From positions 1-15,284 of the forward strand of contig JAPPKD010000281.1 of assembly GCA_028820215.1 (NCBI GenBank): a stretch of 15,284 nucleotides of DNA, given 5' to 3'. The first letter of the stretch is position 1, and each line of letters opens with the position of its first letter. Origin of the DNA: Spirochaetaceae bacterium (lineage in GTDB: Bacteria > Spirochaetota > Spirochaetia > SZUA-6 > Bin103). The notes beneath the pieces are model-generated. The model saw only the letters and a list, made by a program, of their open reading frames with translations. It did not search any database and was not told the origin of the DNA. Below, one piece after another: positions 1 to 9,056 of this stretch. Made by a program: the position numbers and the translations under genes.

Positions 1-1131
<1,131 letters not shown>

Positions 1132-1135
<4 letters not shown>

Positions 1136-1980
1136 TGTTCGGCCTGGGAAAGAGGCTGCGCGAGCTGTTCGGCTCGCAGCCCGAACGTCTGGACCTGATC
1201 GAAGACACGCTGCTGGAGGCGGACATCGGACCACGCACGGTGGACGAGTTGCTCGAGGGCCTGGACGGGCGCCTCGGGCGTGGCGAGCAGGCGCTTGCCA
1301 CCATCCGCGGGCGCGTGCTCGAACGCCTTCGCGCGGCGGCCGTGGAGCCCGGCCCCACCGGCGTGTCGGTGGTGATGGCCGTCGGCGTCAACGGGGTCGG
1401 CAAGACCACGAACCTGGCGAAGCTTGGCGCGCTGCTGAAGCGGAACGGCCGCCGCGTTCTGTTCGCCGCCGCCGACACGTTCCGCGCCGCGGCCGCCGAG
1501 CAGCTCGGCATGCACGGACAGCGCCTGGGTATCCCTGTGGTCGCGCAAGGGCAGGGAGCCGACGCCGGCGCCGTGCTCTTCGACGCGATCGACAGCGCGA
1601 CCGCCCGCTCGGTCGACATCGTGCTGGCCGACACCTCCGGGCGCATGCATACCAACGCCGGACTCGACGCCGAGTTGCGCAAGCTGGTGCGGATCGCCGA
1701 GCGGCGCCGGGTCGCGCTGCACCGTCTGCTCGTGGTCGATGCCACGACCGGCCGCAATGCCTTCGATCAGGCGCGCACCTTTCGCGACGGCGCCGGGGTG
1801 GACTCCATCCTGCTGTCCAAGCTGGACGCTACGGCGAAGGGCGGAGTGGTGCTCGACATCTGCCACCAGCTCGAGCTGGGCGTCTCCTTCGTGGGCACCG
1901 GCGAGCGGATGGAGGATCTGTCCCGGTTCGATCCGGCAACCTACGTCACCGGCCTGCTCGGCGACGGCCGCCGGGCGTGA
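1132..1980 (+). CDS. ftsY: Signal recognition particle receptor FtsY (NG domain only)
   Basis: SRP receptor GTPase. It docks ribosome-nascent chain-SRP (Ffh) complexes at the inner membrane for SecYEG insertion. The 282-residue protein has no acidic A domain. It opens with a short amphipathic helix (MMFGLGKRLRELFG) that may serve as the membrane anchor, followed by the N helical bundle to about residue 75. G-domain motifs are visible: G1 GVNGVGKTT (85-93), the DTFRAAAAEQL insertion-box region (115-125), G3 DTSGR (167-171; the family usually has DTAGR), G4 SKLD (229-232; usually TKLD) and the closing GTGE (255-258). The conserved VVDATTGRNA segment is at 201-210. The ATG at 1132 overlaps the previous stop as ATGA; an ATG at 1135 is an equal alternative. 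The stop overlaps the next gene's GTG. The short form is common in several phyla, spirochaetes included. The identification is secure. Confidence 0.96.
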
Positions 1981-3185
1981 TGCGCCGGTCGCTGCCCGCG
2001 CTCGCGGCGGCGCTCGCGGTCACGGCGGTCTTCTCCGTCCCGGCGCAGACCGCCGAGGGCAGGGACGTCTACTACCGCTCGAATGAGATCGGCATAGAGT
2101 TCGAGGAGATCCCGCAGGCTGCCGCCGCCGAACACCGGTTCGTCCTGGTGCATCGCGGAACGGTGGAGGGTAGCGATGGGGCCGGCGAGGAGCGGCTCCT
2201 GCTGGACGGCGGCCGCCAGGTCCGGCGGTGGGTGACGCTGCGGGATGCGGGCGGCACGCTGATCGCCGAGTCCGACTACGCGGACGGGATGCTGGTCGCC
2301 GAACGAAGCTTCGACGACACGGGCAAGCTCACGGAGGTGAGCGAGTACGACCGCGGGGTGCTGGCCAGCCGTGCCGCCTATGCGTACGAGCCGCGGATGG
2401 TACGGGTCGTGGTGACCGGCAGCGATGGCGCGGTGCTGCAGACCGCGACCTACGAGTTGGCCGCCACCGGTCAGCTGCGTGACTTCGCCCGTGTCGAGCC
2501 CGGGGCGGATCGGCTGGGCGTCCGCTTCGTGTTCGCCGGTGGGACGCTGGTCGAGGAGGCGGTCACCTCCGGGGCGACCCGGCTGGTTTCGCGTTATCTC
2601 GCCGGCGAGCGCTACGAGGTCGAGGAGTGGCGTGGCGACGTCCTGCATGCCGTTCGCGAGCTCGAGCGCTCGCCCGACGGGTTCCTGGTGGGCGAGACCA
2701 GGATCGAGCCTGCGCTGGACCGGCGGACGGCCTCCCGCTTCGACGCGGCGGGCCGGGTTCTGGAAGCGGTCACCACCGAGGGCGGCCGGCAGGTCGAGCT
2801 GGTCCGGCACCACCGCGACGCCGCCGGACGGATCGTCACCACGCGGCGGGAGACCGATGCCGGCGAAGAGCGGTGGGAGTACGAGTACGTCACGGACCCG
2901 CAGGCCGGGTCGCCTTCGGAGGACACCCCGGACGATCGCCTGCGCACGGTCAGGTTCGAGCAGAACGATGAGATCGTGTCGGTCACGACGTACGAGTGGC
3001 CGCCAGACGACGATGAGCCAGGCGACGATGGGCAACCAACCCGTCAGGCCGACTACTACCGCGACGGAGCCCCCTATCTGCGCGTGCACTTCCGGGGCGA
3101 CACGCGGGTTCGCGAGCAGGTCTTGAGGGACGGACAGGTGGTCCGGGAACGCGTGTTCGATGACGGTGCCGGCACGCAGCGCTGA
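1977..3185 (+). CDS. Exported beta-repeat protein of unknown function, within ftsY-lol cluster
   Basis: I do not recognise a named family. The 402-residue protein has an N-terminal Sec signal peptide (basic MMRRS, hydrophobic stretch to about residue 22, likely cleavage near PAQTA) and no cysteine anywhere. It is therefore a soluble periplasmic or outer-membrane-associated protein, not a lipoprotein. From about residue 70 on it is built of short strand-turn-strand units, for example RDAGGTLIAESDYADG, FDDTGKLTEVSEYDRG, FDAAGRVLEAVTTEGG and RDAAGRIVTTRRE. These resemble YD/Rhs-like or YwqK/MORN-like hairpin repeats. An acidic linker lies at about 343-352. The GTG start at 1977 gives a GTGA overlap with the ftsY stop; ATG at 1980 is an alternative. 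Its 3' end overlaps the downstream permease by 26 nt. Its place between ftsY and a Lol-type transporter suggests a role in envelope or lipoprotein traffic, which is inference only. Confidence 0.85.
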   Translation: MMRRSLPALAAALAVTAVFSVPAQTAEGRDVYYRSNEIGIEFEEIPQAAAAEHRFVLVHRGTVEGSDGAGEERLLLDGGRQVRRWVTLRDAGGTLIAESDYADGMLVAERSFDDTGKLTEVSEYDRGVLASRAAYAYEPRMVRVVVTGSDGAVLQTATYELAATGQLRDFARVEPGADRLGVRFVFAGGTLVEEAVTSGATRLVSRYLAGERYEVEEWRGDVLHAVRELERSPDGFLVGETRIEPALDRRTASRFDAAGRVLEAVTTEGGRQVELVRHHRDAAGRIVTTRRETDAGEERWEYEYVTDPQAGSPSEDTPDDRLRTVRFEQNDEIVSVTTYEWPPDDDEPGDDGQPTRQADYYRDGAPYLRVHFRGDTRVREQVLRDGQVVRERVFDDGAGTQR

Positions 3186-4518
3186 CCCCGGGCCGGTTCG
3201 GGCATCCGTCGCCGGCGACGCCAGACTGGCGCTGGCACTGGTGGGCGTCCACCTGCGCGGACGCCCGGGCCGCGGCCGCGCCTCGCTGGCGCTCGCCGTG
3301 GTCGGCATGGGCGCGGGCGTGATGATGCTGACCAGCGTGCTCGGCATCATGAACGGGCTGCAACTCGGCTACATCGAGGATCTGGTGGAGATCGGCTCGT
3401 TCCACCTGCGGCTGGGCCGCGACGGTCACGAGCCCCTGCCGCCGCGCGTCCTGGCGGACATCGAAGAACGACCCACCGTGCGGACGGTCACACCGCTCGC
3501 CGACCTCACGGCGATAGTCGGCCGGCCGTCCGTCCGGCACCGGCACGGGATGACGCTGCGCGCGGTACCGGCCGACGTCGCCGTCCGCGCGCCCTCGTTC
3601 GCCGCGCAGCTCGGCCTGGGGCCGGCGCCGCTCGAGCTCGGCACCCTGACGCTGGGCGTGGGGGCGGCCGCGCAGCTCGGCGTTGGCGACGGGGACGAGG
3701 TCGCGGTGTACCTGGTCGACCGGACGGCCGCCGGCGGGGGGCCGGCGGCGCGGGTCGCGTCGCTGATCGTCGCCGGCACGTTCGAGAGCGGCTTCACGGA
3801 GTTCGACCGCCACTGGGCCGTGACGTCGCTGTCGACCGCGGAGCTGATCACGAGCGGGGGCGTGCCGCTCGAGTACGGCATCAAGCTGGTCAACCGGTTC
3901 CGCGATCGCACCGAGCGTGCAGCCGTGGAGGACATGCTCGCCGGCCGGCTTCCCGTCGCGGACTACCAGGTGCGCACGTGGCGGGAATTCAATCAGGCGT
4001 TCTACGGCGCGTTGCGCACGGAGAAGCTGCTGATGTCGACGCTCATCGGGCTCGCCTTCGTGGTGGTCGCCTTCAACGTCTTCCACGGCATGCGGCGGCG
4101 CATCCAGGAGCGCCGCCAGGAGATCGGTGTGCTGCGCGCGCTGGGCGCGACCCCCACGACGCTGCGGCTGGCGTACGCCGTGGAGGCGGGGGCGGGCGGC
4201 GTGATCGGCGTGGCGTGCGGCCTGGCGGCAGGTCTGGCGATCGCAGACAACCTGACCGCGCTGCTCCGGGTTACCGAGTCGGCGACGAACGCGCTGCTGG
4301 CCACGGCGCGGTTCTTCGCCGTGCCTCCCACGGCGCCGCGGGCGCTGCCGTCCGGGGCGCTGTTCCAGCTCGAACGGATCCCCAACCGCGTCCTGCTGCA
4401 CGAGGCGGTGCTCACCTGCGCCGTGGCCATCGGCGCCGGGCTCACCGCGGCGCTGGCTGCGGGGCGCTGGCTGCGCAGCATCACCCCGGAGCGCATTCTC
4501 CGCGAGGCGCGTGAATGA
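3160..4518 (+). CDS. LolC/LolE-type lipoprotein-releasing ABC permease (first)
   Basis: Inner-membrane permease of the MacB/FtsX superfamily. Such permeases pair with a LolD ATPase to extract outer-membrane-destined lipoproteins from the inner membrane. The 452 residues have the family topology: TM1 about 42-64, a large periplasmic domain about 70-285, then TM2 about 290-310, TM3 about 340-364 and TM4 about 415-435. The segment after TM1 (LGIMNGLQ, 61-68) matches the LolC/E hallmark near MNGFQ. The cytoplasmic loop after TM2 (RRRIQERRQEIGVLRALGAT) is the FtsX-domain coupling loop that contacts the ATPase. The ATG at 3160 overlaps the upstream gene by 26 nt; no clear Shine-Dalgarno is visible, so coupling or a somewhat later start is possible. 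LolC and LolE cannot be told apart from this sequence alone. The next two genes supply the ATPase and the partner permease. Confidence 0.9.
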   Translation: MTVPARSADPGPVRASVAGDARLALALVGVHLRGRPGRGRASLALAVVGMGAGVMMLTSVLGIMNGLQLGYIEDLVEIGSFHLRLGRDGHEPLPPRVLADIEERPTVRTVTPLADLTAIVGRPSVRHRHGMTLRAVPADVAVRAPSFAAQLGLGPAPLELGTLTLGVGAAAQLGVGDGDEVAVYLVDRTAAGGGPAARVASLIVAGTFESGFTEFDRHWAVTSLSTAELITSGGVPLEYGIKLVNRFRDRTERAAVEDMLAGRLPVADYQVRTWREFNQAFYGALRTEKLLMSTLIGLAFVVVAFNVFHGMRRRIQERRQEIGVLRALGATPTTLRLAYAVEAGAGGVIGVACGLAAGLAIADNLTALLRVTESATNALLATARFFAVPPTAPRALPSGALFQLERIPNRVLLHEAVLTCAVAIGAGLTAALAAGRWLRSITPERILREARE

Positions 4519-5231
4519 CCGCGCCTCCGGTCCTGTCCATGCATCGGGTCACCAAGCGCTACGGGCGCGCCGCCGGCGACGGGCTGGTCCTGCGCGGAAT
4601 CGATCTCGATCTCGCCCCCGGCGCCTCGGTTGCCATCACCGGCGTCAGCGGCTCCGGCAAGAGCACGCTGCTCAATCTGGCCGGCGGCCTGGACCGCGTC
4701 ACGTCCGGCACGGTACGGCTGGACGGGACCGATCTCACGGTCCTGGACGAAGTCGAGCTGGCGCTGCAGCGGCGCAGGCTGGGCATGATCTTCCAGTTCC
4801 ACCACCTGCTGCGCGACTTCACGGTCCTCGACAACGTGGCGATGCCGGTGCGCCTGCAGAATCGACCTGCCGCGGACGCGGTTGCCGCGGCGCGCGAGAT
4901 GCTCGACCGCGTCGGGCTCATCGGCGCCGGCCACCGATACCCCACGGAACTCTCCGGGGGCGAGCAGCAACGGGTGGCGGTGGCGCGGGCGCTGGCCGGG
5001 CGGCCGGCCATGATCCTGGCCGATGAGCCGACCGGCAACCTGGACCGGGCGGCGTCGGACGCGGTCGCCGACCTGCTGTTCACCCTGGTCGCCGACCACG
5101 GCGCCGCCTGCCTGCTGGTCACGCACGACACCGATCTGGCCCTGCGGGCCGCCCGTGTGTTGACGCTTGCCGACGGCGTGCTCGTCGAGGGGGCTGCGGG
5201 CGCGCCGCCGCCGGCCGGCGGCGCGCCATGA
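4515..5231 (+). CDS. lolD: LolD-type lipoprotein-releasing system ATPase
   Basis: ABC ATPase of 238 residues that powers the two flanking permeases, by family knowledge releasing lipoproteins from the outer face of the inner membrane. All catalytic motifs are intact: Walker [10 protein letters not shown] (43-51), Q-loop Q94 in [16 protein letters not shown], signature LSGGE (146-150) followed by [10 protein letters not shown], Walker B MILADE (167-172 region), D-loop GNLD and switch histidine in VTHD (about 202-205). The FxFHxLLxxFTxLxNVxMP stretch is the LolD/MacB subfamily hallmark. The C-terminus is a short Gly/Pro/Ala tail. Its start overlaps the upstream permease stop as ATGA, and its own stop overlaps the next gene the same way, as expected for equimolar complex subunits. 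The sandwich between two LolC/E permeases favours LolD over FtsE or MacB. Confidence 0.93.
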   Translation: MTAPPVLSMHRVTKRYGRAAGDGLVLRGIDLDLAPGASVAITGVSGSGKSTLLNLAGGLDRVTSGTVRLDGTDLTVLDEVELALQRRRLGMIFQFHHLLRDFTVLDNVAMPVRLQNRPAADAVAAAREMLDRVGLIGAGHRYPTELSGGEQQRVAVARALAGRPAMILADEPTGNLDRAASDAVADLLFTLVADHGAACLLVTHDTDLALRAARVLTLADGVLVEGAAGAPPPAGGAP

Positions 5232-6472
5232 ACCTGCCGGCCGCGCCGTGGCTGGGAGTGATGATCGCCGGGCGCGGGCACGCTCGCGGCGGCCCCGGCC
5301 TGGCCGGCACCACCCTTGGCATCGCCCTGAGCCTGGTGCCCGTGATCGTCGTGCTGGTGGTGGCGGACGGCATGATCGAAGGCATCACCGGGCGGTTCCT
5401 GGAGGTGGACACCTACCACGCGCGGATCGTCCCGCCGGCAGGCGGCGACGCGGAACGCCTGCCGGCGGCGGTGCGCGCCGCCCCGGGGGTGACGCTGGCC
5501 GAGGTGGAGGTGCGCAGCCAGGGGCTGATGATCAACGAGGAGGGACTGCGCACCGCCGTGGAGGTCCGTTTCGTGAACCCGGACCTGCTGCAACGCGATG
5601 CGGGGCTGCGTCGCTACCTCAGCGTGGAAGGATCCTTCGACCTGCACGCGGGGAACCAGGCGGTGATCGGGCGGGAGCTGGCGGAGACGCTGGGGGTGAC
5701 GATCGGCGACCGGGTGGGGCTGTGGGTTCAGGGCGCGCCCCGCCTCGCCGCGGTGCGGATCGCCGGCGTGTACCGGTCCGGCTATCAGCACCTTGACGGA
5801 ACGTTTGCATTCATGGGCGCAGCGGCCGCCAGCGATCTCGGCGCCACGGGGTTCCGATTCCTGGGTGTCAAGGTCCGCGACCCGTTCGGGGAGCTCGACA
5901 CGGTGATTGAGGAGCTGGGCAGGATGCTTCCACCGGAGGCGCGGCTGATCGGCTGGTTCGACCTGCAACGCTCCGCGTATCGGTCCTTTCGCGCCACCAA
6001 GGTGTGGCTGACGCTGATCATGGCCGTGATCGCGCTGGTGGCGACGGTCAACGTGGCTTCCGCGCTGCGCATGCTGCTGATCGAGCGAAGCGCCGAGATG
6101 GCCTACGTGCGTGCCATGGGCGGTTCCGGCGACCAGGTCGGCATGGCGTTCCTGACGGTGGGTCTGGTCAGCGGCGCGGCGGGCGGAGTGGCGGGCGTCG
6201 CGCTGGGGCTGGCCGCGGCGGTCAACGTCAACGAGCTGCTGGCGGCGATCGAGTGGAGCGTGAACGCGGCTGCGCTGCTGCTTGCCGGAGCGGACGGGCC
6301 GGCGCGACTGATCGACCGCTCCTTCTACCTGGAACGAATTCCGGTCCGCCCCGATCCGGGGCAACTGCTGGCCGCCGTAGCGGCCGTGACCGTCGCGGCG
6401 GCGATCGCGGCGGTGCGTCCCGCGCTGCACGCCGCACGCCTGCGGCCGGTCGAGTCCCTCCGGCAGCGATAG
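5228..6472 (+). CDS. LolC/LolE-type lipoprotein-releasing ABC permease (second)
   Basis: Second permease of the same ABC complex, 414 residues. Topology again fits the family: TM1 about 27-49, periplasmic domain about 50-257, TM2 about 258-282, TM3 about 305-332 and TM4 about 378-398. The loop after TM2 ([21 protein letters not shown]) is the coupling loop, recognisable by its E-x-A-x-x-R-A-x-G pattern. The C-terminus RPVESLRQR fits the RPAxALR endings of FtsX-domain proteins. It lacks the MNGFQ-like motif after TM1 (it has VADGMIEG) and has diverged clearly from the first permease, so the transporter is a LolC-LolE-like heterodimer, not a homodimer. The ATG at 5228 overlaps the lolD stop (ATGA). 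This is the last gene of the overlapping cluster; 99 nt follow before the next start. Which one is LolC and which LolE is not decidable here. Confidence 0.88.
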   Translation: MNLPAAPWLGVMIAGRGHARGGPGLAGTTLGIALSLVPVIVVLVVADGMIEGITGRFLEVDTYHARIVPPAGGDAERLPAAVRAAPGVTLAEVEVRSQGLMINEEGLRTAVEVRFVNPDLLQRDAGLRRYLSVEGSFDLHAGNQAVIGRELAETLGVTIGDRVGLWVQGAPRLAAVRIAGVYRSGYQHLDGTFAFMGAAAASDLGATGFRFLGVKVRDPFGELDTVIEELGRMLPPEARLIGWFDLQRSAYRSFRATKVWLTLIMAVIALVATVNVASALRMLLIERSAEMAYVRAMGGSGDQVGMAFLTVGLVSGAAGGVAGVALGLAAAVNVNELLAAIEWSVNAAALLLAGADGPARLIDRSFYLERIPVRPDPGQLLAAVAAVTVAAAIAAVRPALHAARLRPVESLRQR

Positions 6473-6473
6473 A

Positions 6474-6502
6474 TTGATCGGTGGGGCGTCCTTTGCGATA
6501 CT
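6474..6502 (+). promoter_or_regulatory. Sigma70-like promoter for clpC
   Basis: TTGATC at 6474-6479 and GATACT at 6497-6502 are separated by exactly 17 nt. Each matches its consensus at 4 of 6 positions, including the key A2 and T6 of the -10. The predicted start is near 6509, giving a leader of about 60 nt to the clpC ATG. No CIRCE element and no CtsR-like direct heptads were seen. This is a pattern match in GC-rich DNA; no transcript data support it. Confidence 0.5.
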
Positions 6503-6523
6503 CTGCTGCAGGCAGTGCATCGC
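6495..6523. promoter_or_regulatory. Imperfect dyad over the clpC -10 and start site, candidate operator
   Basis: A 29-nt inverted repeat centred on 6509. GCGAT (6495-6499) pairs with ATCGC (6519-6523) and CTGC (6503-6506) pairs with GCAG (6512-6515), with one further matched pair between them, for 10 of 14 symmetric positions. It covers the -10 hexamer and predicted start, the usual place for a repressor operator. No T-run follows, so it is unlikely to be a terminator of the upstream cluster. Confidence 0.4.
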
Positions 6524-6532
6524 GACCGATGC
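6517..6532 (+). other. Perfect 6-bp hairpin in the clpC leader
   Basis: GCATCG (6517-6522), loop CGAC, CGATGC (6527-6532). It would lie close to the 5' end of the clpC transcript and could protect it. It shares bases with the right arm of the larger dyad, so in RNA the two structures exclude each other. Confidence 0.35.
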
Positions 6533-6560
6533 TCAAAGCTCCCCGGGAACTGTGAACCAC

Positions 6561-6565
6561 GGAGG
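6561..6565 (+). promoter_or_regulatory. Strong Shine-Dalgarno deciding the clpC start
   Basis: GGAGG sits 6 nt before the ATG at 6572. This, and the ClpC family N-terminus ([11 protein letters not shown]), show that the in-frame ATG at 6515 is not the start. Confidence 0.8.
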
Positions 6566-6571
6566 CAGGAC

Positions 6572-9055
6572 ATGATGTGGAAGGGCCTGACCCAGCGCGC
6601 CCAGAAGGTCATCTCGTTCAGAGCGCAGGAAGAGGCGAAGCGGTGTCATGCCGAGAAGCTGCTCCCGGAGCACATCATCCTGGCGCTGCTCAAGGATGGC
6701 GAAGGGGTGGCGGTCAAGGCCCTGCAGCGGGTCAAGGTCAACATCGACGAGATGCGCCGGGACATCGAGCGCAGCCTGACGCAGGGGAAGGGCGGCCTCA
6801 TCCTCGGCGACATCGAGGTATCCGAACGCGCCCAGACGGTGCTGAAGGGCGCGACGCACGAAGCCAAGAACATGGGCCACGTCTACGTCGGCACCGAGCA
6901 CCTGCTCCTGTCCGCGGCGCGCGACGAGGGCGGCGCGACGTACCGCTACCTGGCGCAGCGCAACGTGTCCCCCGAGCAGCTCAGGGAGGCGATCATCCGC
7001 ATCAACGGGCTCGGCGAAACGCGGCAGAGCTCCGGGACGCCGAAGCGGCGCACGCAGACGGCCGCCCGCAAGCCCACGCCGACCCTGGACGAATTCAGCC
7101 GCGACCTGACCACGCTGGCGCGCGAAGGCAAGCTGGACCCGGTCGTGGGCCGCGCCCGCGAGATCCAGCGGGTGATCCAGATCCTGGCGCGGCGCACCAA
7201 GAACAACCCGGTGCTGATCGGCGAGCCGGGAGTCGGCAAGACCGCGATCGTCGAAGGGCTGGCTCAGAAGGTGGTCAACGGAACCGCGCCCGACGTCCTG
7301 CACGGACGGCGTGTGCTGACGCTGGACCTGGCGTCGCTCGTGGCCGGCACCAAGTATCGTGGCGAGTTCGAGGAGCGGCTGAAGCGGGTGATGAAGGAGA
7401 TCGTCACCTCCGGCAACATCATCATGTTCATCGACGAGCTGCACACGATCATCGGCGCCGGCGGCGCCGAAGGGGCGATCGACGCCTCCAACATGCTCAA
7501 GCCGGCCCTGTCGCGCGGCGAGCTGCAGTGCATCGGCGCCACCACGCTGGCCGAGCACCGCAAGTACATTGAGCGCGACGCCGCGCTGGAGCGCCGCTTC
7601 CAGTCCGTGTTCGTGGACGAGCCCTCGGTGGACGAGACGGTGGAGATCCTCAAGGGGGTCAAGGACCGCTACGCCCAGTTCCACGGCGTCGTCTACACCT
7701 ACGAAGCGCTGGAGACGGCCGCTTCCCTCTCCGCCCGCTACATCTCCGACCGCCACCTGCCGGACAAGGCGATCGACCTGCTGGACGAATCGGGGTCGCG
7801 CAGCCGCATCGACAACAGCGCCCGGCCGAAGGAGCTGGTCAAGCTCGATCAGGAGATCGAGCGGCTGATGGTCGAGAAGACCAACCTGGTCAACAGCCAG
7901 AACTACGAGAAGGCGGCCGCGGTGCGCGACAAGGTCGGCCTGCTGCGCCAGCAGCTCGAAAAGCAGGAGCGCGCGTGGGCGCAGACCACGCAGGGCGAGC
8001 AGCGGCTGGTGGAGCCGGAGGACATCCAGCGCGTGATCTCCGAGATCACCGGCGTGCCGCTGGCGCGCATCGCGCAGTCGGAGTCGCGCCGCCTGCTGGA
8101 GATCGAGAACGAGCTGCACGAGCGCATGGTCGGCCAGGAAGAGGCGATCAGCGTGGTGGCCGCGGCGATCCGCCGGTCGCGCACCGGCCTGTCGTCACCG
8201 AAGCGGCCGATGGGTTCGTTCGTGTTCCTGGGCCCGACCGGCGTGGGCAAGACCGAGCTTGCCAAGACTCTGGCGGAGTTCATGTTCGGCGACGAGGAGT
8301 CGCTGATCCTGGTCGACATGTCCGACTACATGGAGAAGCACAACGTGTCGCGGCTGGTGGGAGCGCCGCCCGGCTACGTCGGCTACGACGAAGGCGGCAT
8401 GCTTACCGAGAAGGTGCGGCGCCGGCCCTACAGCGTCATCCTGCTGGACGAGATCGAGAAGGCGCACCCCGACGTGTTCAACATCCTCCTGCAGGTGCTG
8501 GAGGAGGGGCAGCTCCAGGACCACCTGGGCCACACGGTGTCGTTCCGCAACACCATCCTGATCATGACCTCGAACGCGGGCGCCCGCGAGATCATCCAGG
8601 ACGGCTCTCTCGGCTTCCGCACCGAGAAACAGGCGATGCGCTTCGCCGACATCAAGTCCTCGGCGCTGGCCGAGATGAAACGGCTGTTCCGCCCCGAGTT
8701 CCTCAACCGCGTCGACGAGGTGGTGGTCTTCCACGCCCTGGAACGCGAGCATCTGGACAAGATCCTGCACCGCCTGATCGGCGAGGTTGGCGAACGGCTC
8801 GCGGAACAGAACATCGACCTGCGGGTCAGCCGGCGCGCGCGCGGCTACCTGATCGACAACGGCTCCGACGAGAAGTACGGCGCGCGGCCGTTGCGGCGTC
8901 TGATCCAGAAAGAGGTGGAAGACCCACTGTCCCTGGAAATCCTGCGCGGCCGCTTTCTTCCCGGCAGCGGCGTGACGGTCGACGTCAAGGACGATCGGCT
9001 GGTGTTCCGCAAGCGGCGCGCCGCCCAGCCGGCCAAAGAGCTCGTCACTACCTGA
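6572..9055 (+). CDS. clpC: ATP-dependent Clp protease ATP-binding subunit ClpC
   Basis: Hsp100 AAA+ unfoldase of 827 residues that unfolds substrates and, by family knowledge, feeds them to ClpP. In order: double Clp-N repeat (about 1-145); AAA1 with Walker A GEPGVGKT (217-224), Walker B MFIDE (285-289) and arginine fingers in ERRFQ (about 340-344); a UVR-type middle segment (about 427-462, [12 protein letters not shown]); and AAA2 with Walker A GPTGVGKT (554-561), Walker B VILLDE (622-627), sensor 1 TSNAG (666-670) and sensor 2 GARPLRR (770-776). The short UVR-containing middle, in place of the long ClpB coiled coil, marks ClpC. An LGF tripeptide at 680-682 matches the ClpP-docking loop position of ClpC/ClpA and is absent from ClpB. 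All ATPase residues look intact. No clpP, mcsAB or ctsR is in the window. The start is set by GGAGG at 6561 and a promoter lies upstream. Confidence 0.95.
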   Translation: MMWKGLTQRAQKVISFRAQEEAKRCHAEKLLPEHIILALLKDGEGVAVKALQRVKVNIDEMRRDIERSLTQGKGGLILGDIEVSERAQTVLKGATHEAKNMGHVYVGTEHLLLSAARDEGGATYRYLAQRNVSPEQLREAIIRINGLGETRQSSGTPKRRTQTAARKPTPTLDEFSRDLTTLAREGKLDPVVGRAREIQRVIQILARRTKNNPVLIGEPGVGKTAIVEGLAQKVVNGTAPDVLHGRRVLTLDLASLVAGTKYRGEFEERLKRVMKEIVTSGNIIMFIDELHTIIGAGGAEGAIDASNMLKPALSRGELQCIGATTLAEHRKYIERDAALERRFQSVFVDEPSVDETVEILKGVKDRYAQFHGVVYTYEALETAASLSARYISDRHLPDKAIDLLDESGSRSRIDNSARPKELVKLDQEIERLMVEKTNLVNSQNYEKAAAVRDKVGLLRQQLEKQERAWAQTTQGEQRLVEPEDIQRVISEITGVPLARIAQSESRRLLEIENELHERMVGQEEAISVVAAAIRRSRTGLSSPKRPMGSFVFLGPTGVGKTELAKTLAEFMFGDEESLILVDMSDYMEKHNVSRLVGAPPGYVGYDEGGMLTEKVRRRPYSVILLDEIEKAHPDVFNILLQVLEEGQLQDHLGHTVSFRNTILIMTSNAGAREIIQDGSLGFRTEKQAMRFADIKSSALAEMKRLFRPEFLNRVDEVVVFHALEREHLDKILHRLIGEVGERLAEQNIDLRVSRRARGYLIDNGSDEKYGARPLRRLIQKEVEDPLSLEILRGRFLPGSGVTVDVKDDRLVFRKRRAAQPAKELVTT

Positions 9056-9056
9056 G

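Noticed and set aside
1941..3350. A 469-codon minus-strand open frame opposite the exported beta-repeat protein
   Set aside because: The plus-strand frame has a signal peptide and coupled overlaps with both neighbours. The minus frame shows only biased composition.
2983..4401. A 472-codon minus-strand open frame opposite the first permease
   Set aside because: Composition is Arg/Gln/His-rich without hydrophobic or catalytic pattern; the plus strand has the LolC/E topology.
4559..6520. A 653-codon open frame on the minus strand opposite lolD and the second permease
   Set aside because: Its product is low-complexity, rich in His, Arg, Gln and Pro, with no domain. The opposite strand encodes clear ABC proteins with intact motifs, so it is a GC-rich shadow frame.
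6515..6571. Earlier ATG for clpC at 6515
   Set aside because: It would add 19 residues unlike the family, and it lies on the promoter dyad. GGAGG is correctly spaced for 6572.
6473..6571. Riboswitch or CIRCE/CtsR site before clpC
   Set aside because: No TTAGCACTC-N9-GAGTGCTAA, no heptad direct repeats, and the roughly 60-nt leader is short for a known riboswitch class.
6533..8119. A 528-codon minus-strand frame opposite clpC
   Set aside because: It is the antisense of conserved AAA+ sequence, with leucine/valine/aspartate bias expected from a shadow.
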